Source of the DNA: Burkholderia latens
GTDB lineage: Bacteria > Pseudomonadota > Gammaproteobacteria > Burkholderiales > Burkholderiaceae
NCBI RefSeq assembly: GCF_902499045.1
Contig: NZ_CABVPL010000007.1
Coordinates: 124,001-188,000 of the forward strand
Reading direction: 5' to 3'
DNA length: 64,000 nt
Under the pieces are notes generated by a model. The model made no database searches, was not told the origin of the DNA, and saw only the letters and a list, made by a program, of their open reading frames with translations. The position numbers were made by a program, and so were the translations under genes. Position 1 is the first letter of the stretch. Every line of letters starts with the position of its first letter. Below, one piece after another: positions 51,178 through 61,030 of the stretch.

Positions 51178-52074
51178 TTATGCGCTGCCTTCGACGAAAA
51201 ACCGGCGTGCGAGCGCGATCTGGTCCGCGCTGACGAACGCCGGCGCGTGGCCGGCGCCCGCGATCTCGACCTGCGTCACGTGGCGGCCGCGACGCACCAT
51301 CTCGGCCGCCGTGTCGCGCGACAGCAGGTCGGAAGTTTCACCGCGCACGACGAGCATCGACGCATCCGTCGTCTCGATCGCGCGCCACAGCGCAGCCTCG
51401 CCGAGCGCGGCAAGCTCGGGCGTCGTCGCCTTGAACGGCTCGGCGATGCGCGGGTCGTAGCGCATCGTCCAGCCGCCTTCGGGCAGCTCGCGCAGTAACG
51501 GGCCGTTGATCTCGCGCCACTCGTCGGCGGTCAACGCGCCGAACGGCAACGACAGCGACGTCAGATAGTCGATGCCCTCCTGCTCGGTCGCGAAGCGCGG
51601 CTGCACGCCGAGGTATTCACCGATGCGCGCCAGCGAATCGGGCTCGATGCGCGGACCGACGTCGTTGACGATCATCCGCCGCAGCGGCGCACCGGACAAA
51701 CCCGAGAACGCCATGCCGATCAGGCCGCCCATCGACGTACCGAACCAGTCGACCGATTCGACGCCGAGCCGCGCGATCAGCGTCACCATGTCCGCCACGT
51801 ATTGCGGAATCGCATACAGCCGCGGGTCGGCGAGCCAGTCCGACTGGCCGCGCCCGACGACGTCGGGACAGACGACGCGATACGTATCGGACAGCGCGGC
51901 GGCAAGCCGATCGAAATCGCGCCCCGAGCGCGTGAGGCCGTGCACGCAGATCAGCACGCGCGGATTCGCGGGGTCGCCCCATTCGGTATAGGCGACGTGA
52001 TGAAGGCCTGCGGCGCTCGCACACTGTACGCGTCGCTGACGGGGAACCGGAAGGTTCGCTGAGGTCGTTGGCAT
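51178..52074 (-). CDS. Alpha/beta hydrolase
   Basis: 298 residues from ATG 52074; ATG 52083 is an in-frame alternative. Classic elements: oxyanion HG motif LICVHGLTRSGRDFDRL, nucleophile elbow GTSMGGLIGM (Ser), acid region LVVRGETSDLLS and catalytic His in GAGHAPAF. Substrate unknown; the family covers esterases, lactonases and C-C hydrolases. It is 81 bp upstream of ridA in the same direction and may be co-transcribed with it. Confidence 0.88.
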   Translation of the reverse strand: MPTTSANLPVPRQRRVQCASAAGLHHVAYTEWGDPANPRVLICVHGLTRSGRDFDRLAAALSDTYRVVCPDVVGRGQSDWLADPRLYAIPQYVADMVTLIARLGVESVDWFGTSMGGLIGMAFSGLSGAPLRRMIVNDVGPRIEPDSLARIGEYLGVQPRFATEQEGIDYLTSLSLPFGALTADEWREINGPLLRELPEGGWTMRYDPRIAEPFKATTPELAALGEAALWRAIETTDASMLVVRGETSDLLSRDTAAEMVRRGRHVTQVEIAGAGHAPAFVSADQIALARRFFVEGSA

Positions 52075-52235
52075 CGTTGGCATCCTGTCGAACGGGGGCG
52101 GCGCGGCGGGCCGCGCTTGCAACCGACGAGCCGCCTGGTGCAAACGATTGTAAACCGCTTCGGTCGCACGGGTCGCCGCGACGGGGCAATGGGGCGACAA
52201 AGCGACGGATCGTCCTTCGCCCCGCCCAACGACAA

Positions 52236-52270
52236 ACGCCCCGCATGCCGTCGACCGGCATGCGGGGCGT
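52236..52270 (-). terminator. 15-bp perfect inverted repeat after scoB, probable terminator
   Basis: ACGCCCCGCATGCCG, five-base loop, exact complement. On the minus strand it follows the scoB stop by 27 bp and is trailed only by TTTGTCG, so termination would be weak or factor-assisted. Confidence 0.6.
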
Positions 52271-52296
52271 CGCAAGCGCGCCAGCGCGCGATGAAC

Positions 52297-52938
52297 TTAC
52301 GCGACCGCGCTCACGTCGAGCGGTGCGCCCGTCTTTGCCTGGATCTCTTCGACGCTGACGCCGTCGGCAAGTTCGAGCACCTTCAGCCCGTCCGGCGTCA
52401 CTTCGATCACGCCGAGGTCGGTGATGATCAGGTCGACCACGCCGACGCCCGTCAGCGGCAGGTTGCATTCGTCGAGGATCTTGTGCTGATCGCCCTTCGC
52501 GACGTGCTCCATCAGCACGACGACGCGCTTCACGCCCGCGACGAGGTCCATCGCGCCGCCCATCCCCTTGATCATCTTGCCGGGGATCATCCAGTTCGCG
52601 AGGTCGCCCTTCTTGCTGACCTGCATCGCGCCGAGGATCGCGAGATTGATGTGGCCGCCGCGAATCATCGCGAACGAATCGGCCGACGAGAAGATCGACG
52701 AGCCGGGCAGCGTCGTGACGGTCTGCTTGCCGGCGTTGATCAGGTCGGCGTCGACTTCGTCCTCGGTCGGCGACGGGCCGATGCCGAGCAGACCGTTCTC
52801 CGACTGCAGCCACACTTCGACGCCTGCCGGCACGTGGTTCGCGACGAGCGTCGGCAAGCCGATTCCGAGGTTTACGTAGAAGCCGTCCTGCAGTTCCTTC
52901 GCCGCGCGCGCGGCCATCTGGTCACGATTCCAGGCCAT
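52297..52938 (-). CDS. scoB: 3-oxoacid CoA-transferase subunit B
   Basis: 213 residues. The catalytic glutamate lies in [12 protein letters not shown]; further family segments are [19 protein letters not shown] and [15 protein letters not shown]. With subunit A it moves CoA from succinyl-CoA to acetoacetate, letting acetoacetate enter central metabolism. The ATG lies one base after the scoA stop codon, so the two are translationally coupled. Last gene of its transcript. Confidence 0.95.
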   Translation of the reverse strand: MAWNRDQMAARAAKELQDGFYVNLGIGLPTLVANHVPAGVEVWLQSENGLLGIGPSPTEDEVDADLINAGKQTVTTLPGSSIFSSADSFAMIRGGHINLAILGAMQVSKKGDLANWMIPGKMIKGMGGAMDLVAGVKRVVVLMEHVAKGDQHKILDECNLPLTGVGVVDLIITDLGVIEVTPDGLKVLELADGVSVEEIQAKTGAPLDVSAVA

Positions 52939-52939
52939 G

Positions 52940-53644
52940 TCAGTCTCCTTTCGCGCGTACGACGCGTTGTTCGATGCGTTTTTCCGGCGTCGCGTTCAGC
53001 ACGATGCGCTGCACGAAGATGCCCGGCGTATGGACCTGGTCCGGATCCAGCGCACCGTTCTCGACGATCTCCTCGACTTCCGCCACGGTGATCTTGCCCG
53101 CCATCGCGCACATCGGGTTGAAGTTGCGCGCGGTGCGGCGATAGATCAGGTTGCCGGACTTGTCGGCCTTCCACGCCTTCACGAGCGCGACGTCGGCCGT
53201 CAGCGACGGCTCGAGCACGTAGTGGCGATCGCCGAACTGGCGCGTTTCCTTGCCTTCCGCGATCACGGTGCCGTAGCCGGTGTTCGTGAAGAATGCGGGG
53301 ATGCCCGCGCCGCCCGCGCGCAGCTTCTCGGCGAGCGTGCCTTGCGGCGTGAATTCGAGTTCGAGCTCGCCGGCCAGGTACTGGCGCTCGAACTCCTTGT
53401 TCTCGCCGACGTACGACGAGATCATTTTCTTGATCTGGCGCGTTTCCAGCAGCAGGCCGAGGCCGAAGCCGTCGACGCCCGCGTTGTTGCTGATGCAGGT
53501 GATGCCCTTGACGGCGGAATCGCGCAACGCCGCGATCAGCGCCTCGGGAATCCCGCACAGGCCGAAGCCGCCCACCGCGAAGGTCTGTCCGTCGCGGACG
53601 ATCCCTTCCAGCGCGGCAGCCGCGCTGGGATAGACTTTGTTCAT
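52940..53644 (-). CDS. scoA: 3-oxoacid CoA-transferase subunit A
   Basis: 234 residues. The N terminus [37 protein letters not shown] carries the CoA-transferase family I signature ([10 protein letters not shown]). It pairs with ScoB to form succinyl-CoA:acetoacetate CoA-transferase. The genes oppose the PAS-LuxR regulator at 53868. Other genes of ketone or fatty acid use lie nearby (SDR, thioesterase, ETF-QO). Confidence 0.95.
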   Translation of the reverse strand: MNKVYPSAAAALEGIVRDGQTFAVGGFGLCGIPEALIAALRDSAVKGITCISNNAGVDGFGLGLLLETRQIKKMISSYVGENKEFERQYLAGELELEFTPQGTLAEKLRAGGAGIPAFFTNTGYGTVIAEGKETRQFGDRHYVLEPSLTADVALVKAWKADKSGNLIYRRTARNFNPMCAMAGKITVAEVEEIVENGALDPDQVHTPGIFVQRIVLNATPEKRIEQRVVRAKGD

Positions 53645-53867
53645 CTGTATGTCCCTTCCTCTATGGAAACCAGCAAAACCGGTTCACGCGCCCACTGGGC
53701 CGCAAGCCCGCCGCATCATTCTATGCATGCACGGCGGCACCTGCTTCGAGGGGCGCTGTTTTTATATCGCGACAACCCGCCGCGAGATGCCTGAAAGGGT
53801 ACGATGCGGCGCGGATGCGGCACAATACGCAAAAATACATAAGCGTTTGCCTACGCTTGCCCGCGCC

Positions 53868-54413
53868 ATGCCCGCTCTCGATTACCAGACAGCCTTCCAC
53901 CTCGCGCCGCTCGGCCTCGTGATGTCGCGCGACCGCGTGATCGAGGACTGCAACGACGCGCTCGCGGCAATCTTCCGCTGCGCGCGGGCCGACTTGATCG
54001 GCAAGTCGTACGAGGTGCTCTATCCGTCCCCGGACGAATTCCAGCGCATCGGCGAGCGGATCACGCGCGTGATGATCGCGAACGGCACCTATGGCGACGA
54101 CAGAATCATGAAGCGCGCCGACGGCGAACTGTTCTGGTGCCACGTGACCGGCCGCGCAGTCGATCGCACTGCGCCGCTCGCGGCGGGCGTCTGGACTTTC
54201 GAGGATCTGAGCGCGACGCGCCGGGTCGCCGTCGAGCTGACGCCGCGCGAGCGCGAAATCGCCGCGCAGCTCGCGACCGGCAAGACCAGCAAGCAGATCG
54301 GACGCGTGCTCGACATCAGCTCGCGCACCGTCGACATCTATCGCGCGCGGCTGATGCGCAAGTACGGCACGAACAATACGCCGGAGCTGCTGCAGCGGCT
54401 GCTCGGCCAGTAA
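53868..54413 (+). CDS. PAS-domain LuxR-type transcriptional regulator
   Basis: 181 residues from ATG 53868. A single PAS domain (residues about 8-105: APLGLVMSRDRVIEDCNDALAAIFRCARADLIGKSYEVLYP) joins a LuxR/FixJ helix-turn-helix (LTPREREIAAQLATGKTSKQIGRVLDISSRTVDIYRARLMRKYG). No receiver domain and no membrane segment, so it is probably a one-component cytosolic sensor. It diverges from scoAB, which it might control (inference). The weak ribosome binding site makes the start moderately certain. Confidence 0.88.
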   Translation: MPALDYQTAFHLAPLGLVMSRDRVIEDCNDALAAIFRCARADLIGKSYEVLYPSPDEFQRIGERITRVMIANGTYGDDRIMKRADGELFWCHVTGRAVDRTAPLAAGVWTFEDLSATRRVAVELTPREREIAAQLATGKTSKQIGRVLDISSRTVDIYRARLMRKYGTNNTPELLQRLLGQ

Positions 54414-54515
54414 AAGCGCGCCGGAATGACGATCGGCCGCGTGAAGCGGCCGATTCGGAACATCGGGAAATGGCGACACACCGGCGCCCGGTTCGGCGCG
54501 ACGGGACGGCGGCGC

Positions 54516-54956
54516 TCAGCCGACCTTCGCCGCGAGCGCGCGCTCGATCGTGTCGCGCAGCAGTTGCGGCAGCGGCACCGACTTGCCGAGCGCATAGTCG
54601 ACCCACACGCAGCGTGCGTTGCCGCGCGCATAGACATGATGCGGATCGTCCGCCCGCGTCAGCTCGAAACCGGTGTCGAAGCTGCTGCGGCCGGGCTTCG
54701 CGGCCGACATCTTCGCGATCACGTCCCCCGGATAGTGCAGTTGCTTCAGGAATTCCATCGACGCCGTGACGATCACCGGCCCCTGCCCCTCGCCATTGCC
54801 GCCCGCGATGCCGAGCTCCTCGAACCACGAGATCCGGGCCTGTTCCATATAGCGGAAATAGACCGTGTTGTTCACATGGCCGAACGCGTCCATGTCGCCC
54901 CAGCGGATCGGCATCGACATTTCAAATACGGGGGAGTAATCGCTTGTTGCGCTCAT
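54516..54956 (-). CDS. Acyl-CoA thioesterase (4-hydroxybenzoyl-CoA thioesterase fold)
   Basis: 146 residues, single hotdog domain: RWGDMDAFGHVNNTVYFRYMEQARISWFEEL with the catalytic Asp in the HVNN region. Similar to FadM/YbgC-type enzymes that hydrolyse medium or long acyl-CoA. It follows the SDR gene by 32 bp on the same strand, so the two form an operon in a lipid-metabolism neighbourhood. Confidence 0.9.
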   Translation of the reverse strand: MSATSDYSPVFEMSMPIRWGDMDAFGHVNNTVYFRYMEQARISWFEELGIAGGNGEGQGPVIVTASMEFLKQLHYPGDVIAKMSAAKPGRSSFDTGFELTRADDPHHVYARGNARCVWVDYALGKSVPLPQLLRDTIERALAAKVG

Positions 54957-54988
54957 TGCACTCTTCTTCGTTGCTGGATGTCATCCGC

Positions 54989-55765
54989 TCACGCGAGGCC
55001 GAAGCCGTCGTCGGCGGAGATGATCGAGCCGTTGATGAACTGCGACTCGTCGGCCGCGAGCAGCAACAACAGCCCGTCGAGATCCTGCGGCTTGCCGACG
55101 CGCCGGCGCGGCAGCATCGACTGCAGCTTCTGGCCCTGTTCGGTTTCCCACAGGTAGTGATTGATTTCGGTGTCGATGTAGCCCGGACAGATCGCGTTCA
55201 CGTTGATCCCGTGGCGGCCCCATTCGAGCGCCATCGCGCGCGTCATCTGCACGACCGCCGCCTTGCTCATCGCATACAGCCCGATCTGCGGAAACACGCG
55301 CAGCCCGGCCACCGACGCGATGTTGATGATCCGGTACGGCGGCTTGCCGTTGCCGTTTGCGCGCATCATCATCCGTTTCGCGACTTCCTGCGCGACGAAG
55401 AATGCGCCGCGCGTGTTGGTATCGAACACGAACTCGAAATCGGCCGGCGTCACGTCGACGAGCTTCTGCATCGTCGAGACGCCCGAATTGTTCACGAGGA
55501 TGTCGATCGTGCCGGCTTCCGTCTCCGCGTGCGCGATGGCCGCCTTGATGCTCTGCACGTCGGTGACGTCCAGCGACACGACGTGCGCGGCGCCGCCGGC
55601 CGCCTCGATCTCCGCGCGCAGTTCCTTCAGGCGTTCGACGCGGCGGCTCGCGAGCACGACCTTCGCGCCGGCCTGCGACAGCACTTGCGCGAAACGCTGC
55701 CCGAGCCCGCTCGATGCGCCCGTGACCAGCGCGACCTTGCCTTCCAGATTGATCGATCGACCCAT
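54989..55765 (-). CDS. SDR-family oxidoreductase
   Basis: 258 residues from ATG 55765 (MGRSINLEGKVALVTGAS). NAD(P)-binding motif TGASSGLG, NNSG (NNAG-like) and the catalytic Ser, YAMSK (Tyr/Lys) are present. The end GFGLA is unusual. Likely a 3-hydroxyacyl or related short-chain dehydrogenase; substrate not identifiable. Divergent from the ETF-QO gene across a 176-bp interval containing a near-palindromic operator. Confidence 0.92.
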   Translation of the reverse strand: MGRSINLEGKVALVTGASSGLGQRFAQVLSQAGAKVVLASRRVERLKELRAEIEAAGGAAHVVSLDVTDVQSIKAAIAHAETEAGTIDILVNNSGVSTMQKLVDVTPADFEFVFDTNTRGAFFVAQEVAKRMMMRANGNGKPPYRIINIASVAGLRVFPQIGLYAMSKAAVVQMTRAMALEWGRHGINVNAICPGYIDTEINHYLWETEQGQKLQSMLPRRRVGKPQDLDGLLLLLAADESQFINGSIISADDGFGLA

Positions 55766-55837
55766 TGCACATCCCCTTTCGATGTCGTTTCGCCGCCGCG
55801 GGTGCCCGCCCGTGCAGCATAACCGTAGCACAAAAAA

Positions 55838-55853
55838 TAGAACGATCGTGCTA
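55838..55853. promoter_or_regulatory. Near-palindromic operator between SDR and ETF-QO genes
   Basis: TAGAACGATCGTGCTA is symmetric around GATC except for one position per half. Such sites are typical of TetR-family repressors, including those of fatty-acid degradation in betaproteobacteria. The regulator is not in the window. Confidence 0.5.
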
Positions 55854-55941
55854 ATCTGTTCGCATGCTGTTGCGGCAAGCGTTTCGTTTCGCAGACAATA
55901 CGCTCCCGAATAAAAGCATTCTAACGGTTAGAGGAACGCCA

Positions 55942-57615
55942 ATGACCCCCGCAAGCCTCATCGAGCAATACGGCCCGCGCGAATCGATGGAATACGACGT
56001 CGTGATCGTCGGCGGCGGCCCCGCCGGGCTGTCTGCCGCGATCCGGCTCAAGCAGCTGGCTGCCGAGAAAGGCACCGAGATCGGCGTGTGCGTGCTCGAG
56101 AAGGGTTCCGAGATCGGCGCGCACATCCTGTCGGGCGCGGTGATGGATCCGCGCGCGATCACCGAACTGTTCCCCGACTGGAAGGAACAGGGCGCGCCTT
56201 TGAACGTCGAGGTGACGGAAGACCGCTTCCTGTTCCTGTCCGAAAAAAGCGCGGTGCAGACGCCGAACTGGGCGCTGCCCGACAACTTCAAGAATCACGG
56301 CAACTACGTGATCTCGCTGGGCAACGTCACGCGCTGGCTGGGCCAGCAGGCCGAAGCCTTGGGCGTCGAAATCTTCCCCGGCTTCCCCGCCGCGGAGATC
56401 CTCTACAACGACGACGGCTCGGTGAAGGGCGTCGCCACCGGCAACATGGGCGTGGGCAAGGACGGCGAGCCGACCGAGAACTTCCAGCTCGGCATGGAGC
56501 TGCACGCGAAGTACACGCTGTTTGCCGAGGGTTGCCGCGGCCATCTCGGCCGCCAACTGATCTCGACGTTCAAGCTCGACGCGAACGCCGATCCGCAGGC
56601 GTACGGGATCGGCATCAAGGAACTGTGGGAAATCGATCCGGCCAAGCACAAGCCGGGCCTCGTGATCCACACGGCCGGCTGGCCGCTGAAGTCCGACACG
56701 TACGGCGGCTCGTTCCTGTATCACATGGAGAACAATCAGGTCGTGGTCGGCTTCGTGGTGGGCCTCGGCTACACGAACCCGTACCTGTCGCCGTTCGAGG
56801 AGTTCCAGCGCTACAAGACGCATCCGTCGATCCGCGCGTTCCTCGAAGGCGGCAAGCGCGTGTCGTACGGCGCGCGCGCGATCACGGCCGGCGGGTTGCT
56901 GTCGCTGCCGAAGACGGTGTTCCCGGGGGGCGCGCTGATCGGCGACGACGCGGGCTTTTTGAACGCATCGCGGATCAAGGGCAGCCACGCGGCGATCAAA
57001 ACCGGCATGCTCGCGGCGGACGCCGCGTTCGACGCGGTGCAGGCAGGCCGTCAAAGCGACGAGCTCAATGCGTACCCCGACGCGTTCAAGCAATCGTGGC
57101 TGTACACGGAGCTGTACCGCGCGCGCAACTTCAAGCAGTGGATGGCCAAGGGCCTGTATCTCGGCACGCTGATGGTCGGGCTCGAACAGAAGGTGATGGG
57201 CGGCAACGTGCCGTGGACGCTGCACCACAAGCACGCGGATCACGAGATGCTGAAGCCGGCGTCGCAGTGCGAGCCGATCGCGTATCCGAAGCCGGACGGC
57301 AAGCTGACGTTCGACCGGCTGTCGTCGGTGTTCATCTCGAACACGAACCACGAGGAGAACCAGCCCGCGCATCTGACACTGAAGGATGCGAGCGTGCCGG
57401 TGAACGTGAACCTGCGCACGTACGCGGGGCCGGAGGCGCGATTCTGTCCGGCGGCGGTGTACGAGTTCGTGAAGAACGACGACGGCAGCGATCGCCTCGT
57501 GATCAACGCGCAGAACTGCGTGCACTGCAAGACCTGCGACATCAAGGACCCGACGCAGAACATCGTGTGGGTCACGCCCGAAGGCGGCGGCGGGCCGAAT
57601 TATCCGAACATGTAA
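55942..57615 (+). CDS. Electron-transfer flavoprotein:ubiquinone oxidoreductase
   Basis: 557 residues from ATG 55942, preceded by AGAGGAA. FAD-binding DVVIVGGGPAGLSAAIRL at the N terminus, a membrane-associating middle region and a C-terminal 4Fe-4S cluster domain (FCPAAVYEF... INAQNCVHCKTCDIKDPTQN) match ETF-QO. It passes electrons from ETF, reduced by acyl-CoA dehydrogenases, to ubiquinone. Placement beside an SDR, thioesterase and a TetR-like operator fits fatty-acid degradation. Confidence 0.96.
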   Translation: MTPASLIEQYGPRESMEYDVVIVGGGPAGLSAAIRLKQLAAEKGTEIGVCVLEKGSEIGAHILSGAVMDPRAITELFPDWKEQGAPLNVEVTEDRFLFLSEKSAVQTPNWALPDNFKNHGNYVISLGNVTRWLGQQAEALGVEIFPGFPAAEILYNDDGSVKGVATGNMGVGKDGEPTENFQLGMELHAKYTLFAEGCRGHLGRQLISTFKLDANADPQAYGIGIKELWEIDPAKHKPGLVIHTAGWPLKSDTYGGSFLYHMENNQVVVGFVVGLGYTNPYLSPFEEFQRYKTHPSIRAFLEGGKRVSYGARAITAGGLLSLPKTVFPGGALIGDDAGFLNASRIKGSHAAIKTGMLAADAAFDAVQAGRQSDELNAYPDAFKQSWLYTELYRARNFKQWMAKGLYLGTLMVGLEQKVMGGNVPWTLHHKHADHEMLKPASQCEPIAYPKPDGKLTFDRLSSVFISNTNHEENQPAHLTLKDASVPVNVNLRTYAGPEARFCPAAVYEFVKNDDGSDRLVINAQNCVHCKTCDIKDPTQNIVWVTPEGGGGPNYPNM

Positions 57616-57626
57616 CCTGCCAGAAG

Positions 57627-57651
57627 ACGCCGCCTCGCGCGGCGTTTTTTT
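57627..57651 (+). terminator. Terminator of ETF-QO
   Basis: ACGCCGC, loop CTCGC, GCGGCGT, then seven T, just after the stop codon. Confidence 0.9.
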
Positions 57652-57723
57652 CGTCCGCCCGACATGCAGCGCACTCGAGCGTACGCGCGGCCGGTGCACC
57701 GCGCGTACGCACTGCCGTACCCG

Positions 57724-58671
57724 CTACCGGACTGCGATCCGCCGGCGGAAATGCTCGGTACCCGACACGATCTTGTCGAGCACCGCGTCGAGCGCCCAGA
57801 ATCGCTCGCGCACGTCGTAGTCGATCGCGCGGCAGCGAATCGATGCAAACGTGCCGATCCGCTGGTGATAGATCTTCGCGAGCGCCGGGTAGCCCAGCGC
57901 TTCCGATACCGCCGACACCACCAGGAACGTCGACAATTCGTCGGCGAGCGCCGGATCCGAATCGCCGTGCAGACGCAGCCACCGGTACAGGTCGGGATGG
58001 AAGTTGGTGAACACGCCATTGAAGCCGGCGGAACCGGCCTTCATCGCATCCCATGCAATCGCGGCGTTCGCATTCAGAATCTTCAGCGGCGAGCCTGCCG
58101 CGAGCGCCACGCGCCGCTTCACGGTCTCCAGGTCGCAGCTTACGTCCTTGAGCATCACGAAGCGGCCGGTGTCGATGCACGCACGCAACTCGTCATCGGA
58201 CAGCAGCCGCCGGTAAGGCGCCGGACATTCGTACAGGCCGAGCGGCAGATCCGACGGCAACCTAGCGAGCAGCTTGTGAAGATGATCGAGAAACGCGGCA
58301 CTGCCCTTGCGCTGCGGATCGAGACGGTTCGTCACGAGCACCACGCCCTGCGCACCCGATTCGGCCGCCGCGCGCAGCTCGGCGACCTGCGAATCGAGAT
58401 CTTCGCTGATGTGCCCGGACGCCACCACGGGCACGCGCCCGGCCACGCGATCGACGACGAAGCGCGCGAGTTCCGCCCGTTCGGCCAGACTCAGAAATTG
58501 CATCTCGCTCGATTGCGCGACCGCGAACAGCGCATCGGAGCCGTGCGCCAGATACCATTCGACGAGTCGCTCGAGGCCCGCATAGTCGATTGCGCCGGCG
58601 TCGTCGAACGGCGTCAGCATCACCGGTACGATCCCCTCGATGGTCGCGCTCGACTGCTGATGGTGTTGCAT
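57724..58671 (-). CDS. Dihydrodipicolinate synthase family aldolase
   Basis: 315 residues with a TIM-barrel of the DapA/NanA/KDG-aldolase superfamily. N terminus IEGIVPVMLTPFDDAGAIDYAGLERLVEW; Schiff-base lysine in RFVMLKDVSCD; tyrosine region GLYECPAPYRR. The true activity is unlikely to be lysine synthesis, given the neighbours (ribokinase-like kinase, sugar-acid MFS, LacI regulator); an aldolase for a 2-keto sugar acid is inferred. AAGGAG precedes the ATG. Last gene of a three-gene operon. Confidence 0.88.
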   Translation of the reverse strand: MQHHQQSSATIEGIVPVMLTPFDDAGAIDYAGLERLVEWYLAHGSDALFAVAQSSEMQFLSLAERAELARFVVDRVAGRVPVVASGHISEDLDSQVAELRAAAESGAQGVVLVTNRLDPQRKGSAAFLDHLHKLLARLPSDLPLGLYECPAPYRRLLSDDELRACIDTGRFVMLKDVSCDLETVKRRVALAAGSPLKILNANAAIAWDAMKAGSAGFNGVFTNFHPDLYRWLRLHGDSDPALADELSTFLVVSAVSEALGYPALAKIYHQRIGTFASIRCRAIDYDVRERFWALDAVLDKIVSGTEHFRRRIAVR

Positions 58672-58715
58672 CTTTTTCTCCTTGCTTCAATAAATTCGCG
58701 GTATGGCCGCGCCGC

Positions 58716-60035
58716 TCAGGCCGGCAGCGGTCCGGGCGCGGCGCTGGCGGCCTGCTCGGGAATCGGCTTGCGCACCAGCAGCAGGTAGGCCATCGCGCCG
58801 GCGAACGCGATCGCGGCCGCCGCCAGCAGCGCGGGCACGAACGACGACTTCTGCGCGATGACGCCCGTCAGGATCGGCGCGAGCGCACCGCCGATGAATC
58901 CGCCGAAATTCTGGATCGCGCCGAGCGACGCAACGCGGCTCGGCGGCGCGGCCGCCGTCGCGAGCGCCCACGAACACGCCGATGCCGCATTCGCGAGAAA
59001 GATCACGACCGAAATGCACGCGAGCGCGACGGTGTTGCTTTGCACGAGCGCGGCCGGAATCGTGAACGCGACCATCCCGAGCATCGCGACCACCACCGCA
59101 TTGCGGCGGCTCACGACCGGCGAGCTGCTGCGGCGCGTAACCAGATCGGACAGCCAGCCGGCGACGAGCGAACCGACGAATCCGCACAGGAACGGCACCG
59201 ACGCCGCGAATCCGGTGCGAATGAGGCTCATGTGACGCTCCATCGTCAGGTATCCCGGCAGCCACGTCAGATAGACCCAGTTCAGATACACGGACCCGAA
59301 GAACCCGATCAGCATGCCCCAAGTGGTGCCGTGCGAGAACAGGCTGCGCCAGTCGGCGAAGGTCAGCTTCGGCGCGGCGACGGTCGTCTGCGCATCGGCG
59401 TCGAGATACCCGCGTTCGGCCGCGCTCAATTGCGCGCGCGCCGGATCGCGGTACAGCGCGAACCAGACGACGGCGACGACGAGGCCGAGCGCGCCCGTCA
59501 CGACGAACGCCCAGCGCCAGTTGAACGATGCGACGAGCACCGACAGCAGCAACGGCGCGAGCGCGGTGCCGAGCGGCGACGCCGCGTTGAAGATCCCGGT
59601 CGGCGTGCCGCGCGCGCGCAGCGGAAACCAGTTGCTGACCACCCGCGCCGCCGACGGGAACTGCGGCGCCTCGCCGATGCCGAGCACGATGCGCGCGACG
59701 ATGAACCAGCCGAAGGTCGACACGAGCCCGCCCGCCGCCTGCGCGATCGACCAGACGATCAGCCCGACGCCGAGCAGCCGGCGCGGGCCGATGCGGTCGA
59801 CGAGCCCGCCGACCGGAAACTGGCACAACGCATAGCTCCACGAGAATGCCGACAGCAGCAGGCCCATCTGCGACAGCGACAGCCCGAGATCGGCCCGGAT
59901 TGCCGAGCTCGCGACGGCCAGCGTGCCGCGGTCGAGATAGTTGACGATCCCGCTCACCATCAGCAGCGCGAGCGCGATACGTTGTCCGCGCCGGATACGG
60001 GGCGGCGCGACGGGAACAGCGTGGTTTTCGTTCAT
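58716..60035 (-). CDS. MFS transporter, anion:cation symporter family
   Basis: 439 residues from ATG 60035, with GGAG nine bases upstream; ATG 60050 is in frame but poorly placed. About 12 transmembrane helices. The start NYLDRGTLAVASSAIRADLGLS and the loop LVDRIGPRRLLGVGLIVWS resemble proton-coupled sugar-acid (hexuronate/galactonate) symporters. Acts in the inner membrane. Between the ribokinase and DapA-family genes in one operon. Confidence 0.9.
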   Translation of the reverse strand: MNENHAVPVAPPRIRRGQRIALALLMVSGIVNYLDRGTLAVASSAIRADLGLSLSQMGLLLSAFSWSYALCQFPVGGLVDRIGPRRLLGVGLIVWSIAQAAGGLVSTFGWFIVARIVLGIGEAPQFPSAARVVSNWFPLRARGTPTGIFNAASPLGTALAPLLLSVLVASFNWRWAFVVTGALGLVVAVVWFALYRDPARAQLSAAERGYLDADAQTTVAAPKLTFADWRSLFSHGTTWGMLIGFFGSVYLNWVYLTWLPGYLTMERHMSLIRTGFAASVPFLCGFVGSLVAGWLSDLVTRRSSSPVVSRRNAVVVAMLGMVAFTIPAALVQSNTVALACISVVIFLANAASACSWALATAAAPPSRVASLGAIQNFGGFIGGALAPILTGVIAQKSSFVPALLAAAAIAFAGAMAYLLLVRKPIPEQAASAAPGPLPA

Positions 60036-60097
60036 TGCAGTTGTCTCCATGTCTTTGATGGTTGCCGGGTCGCTCGGCTGCTCCGTCTTCGCGGAAT

Positions 60098-61027
60098 CTA
60101 TGCGGCCGCGCGCTCCACTTCGTCGCGGGTCGGAATCGACGTCTGCGCGCCATGGCGCGTGACGCTGATCGCGGCGGCGCGCTGGCCGAACGCGATTGCA
60201 TCGTCCATCGACGCACCGCCCGCGCGCGCGGCCGCGAATCCGCCGACGAACGTGTCACCGGCCGCGGTCGTATCGACGGCGGTCACGGCGAGAGCCTGGT
60301 GGCGGCCGCTCCCTGCGCCGCCGCGCCAGCAGACGCCGCGTGCGCCGAGCGTGACCAGCACGTTGCCGACGCCCTTCGCGCGCAGCGCGTCGGCGGCACG
60401 CATCGCCGATGCGTCGTCGCCGACGGCGATGCCGGTCAGCGACTCGGCTTCCGTTTCGTTGACGACGAGGTAATCGATCCGCGCGAGCAGCGCGTCGAAC
60501 AGCGGCCGCGCGGGCGCCGGATTGAGCAGCACCGGCGTGCGGTGCGCGATCGCGCAGCCGATCGCGCGCGCGACGGTTTCGATCGGCACCTCGAGTTGGC
60601 ACACCATCAGCGCCGCGCCGGCGATCGCATCGCGCGCCGCGTCGATCGATCCCGCATCGAGGCGCGCGTTCGCACCGGGCACGACGACGATGCTGTTCGC
60701 GCCGCGCTCATCGACCGTGATCGTCGCGACGCCGGTTGCGTCGCCGTCGATCCGGCGGACGTGCGTCACGTCGATGCGTTCGGCCGCGAGCGCGTCGTGC
60801 AGGCGCGTGCCGAACGCGTCGTCGCCGACGCAGCCGATCATCGCGACCGACGCGCCGAGGCGCGCGGCCGCCACCGCCTGGTTCGCGCCCTTGCCGCCGT
60901 GGACGGTCCGGAACGTGGTGCCGAGCAGCGTTTCGCCCGGCACGGGCAGCCGCGGCGCATGCGTGACGAGGTCGACGTTGATGCTGCCGACGACAGCGAT
61001 ACTCGGGGATTCGACGTAATCTTTCAT
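60098..61027 (-). CDS. rbsK: Ribokinase
   Basis: 309 residues from ATG 61027 (MKDYVESPSIAVVGSINVDLV); a TTG one codon upstream is an alternative. PfkB-family motifs: GSINVDLVTHAPRLPVPGETLLG, the substrate region GGKGANQAVAAARLG and the catalytic TTAAGDTFVGGFAAARA with the catalytic base Asp. It phosphorylates ribose or a related sugar. The LacI operator at 61031-61046 abuts the start codon. Confidence 0.92.
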   Translation of the reverse strand: MKDYVESPSIAVVGSINVDLVTHAPRLPVPGETLLGTTFRTVHGGKGANQAVAAARLGASVAMIGCVGDDAFGTRLHDALAAERIDVTHVRRIDGDATGVATITVDERGANSIVVVPGANARLDAGSIDAARDAIAGAALMVCQLEVPIETVARAIGCAIAHRTPVLLNPAPARPLFDALLARIDYLVVNETEAESLTGIAVGDDASAMRAADALRAKGVGNVLVTLGARGVCWRGGAGSGRHQALAVTAVDTTAAGDTFVGGFAAARAGGASMDDAIAFGQRAAAISVTRHGAQTSIPTRDEVERAAA

Positions 61028-61030
61028 CAA

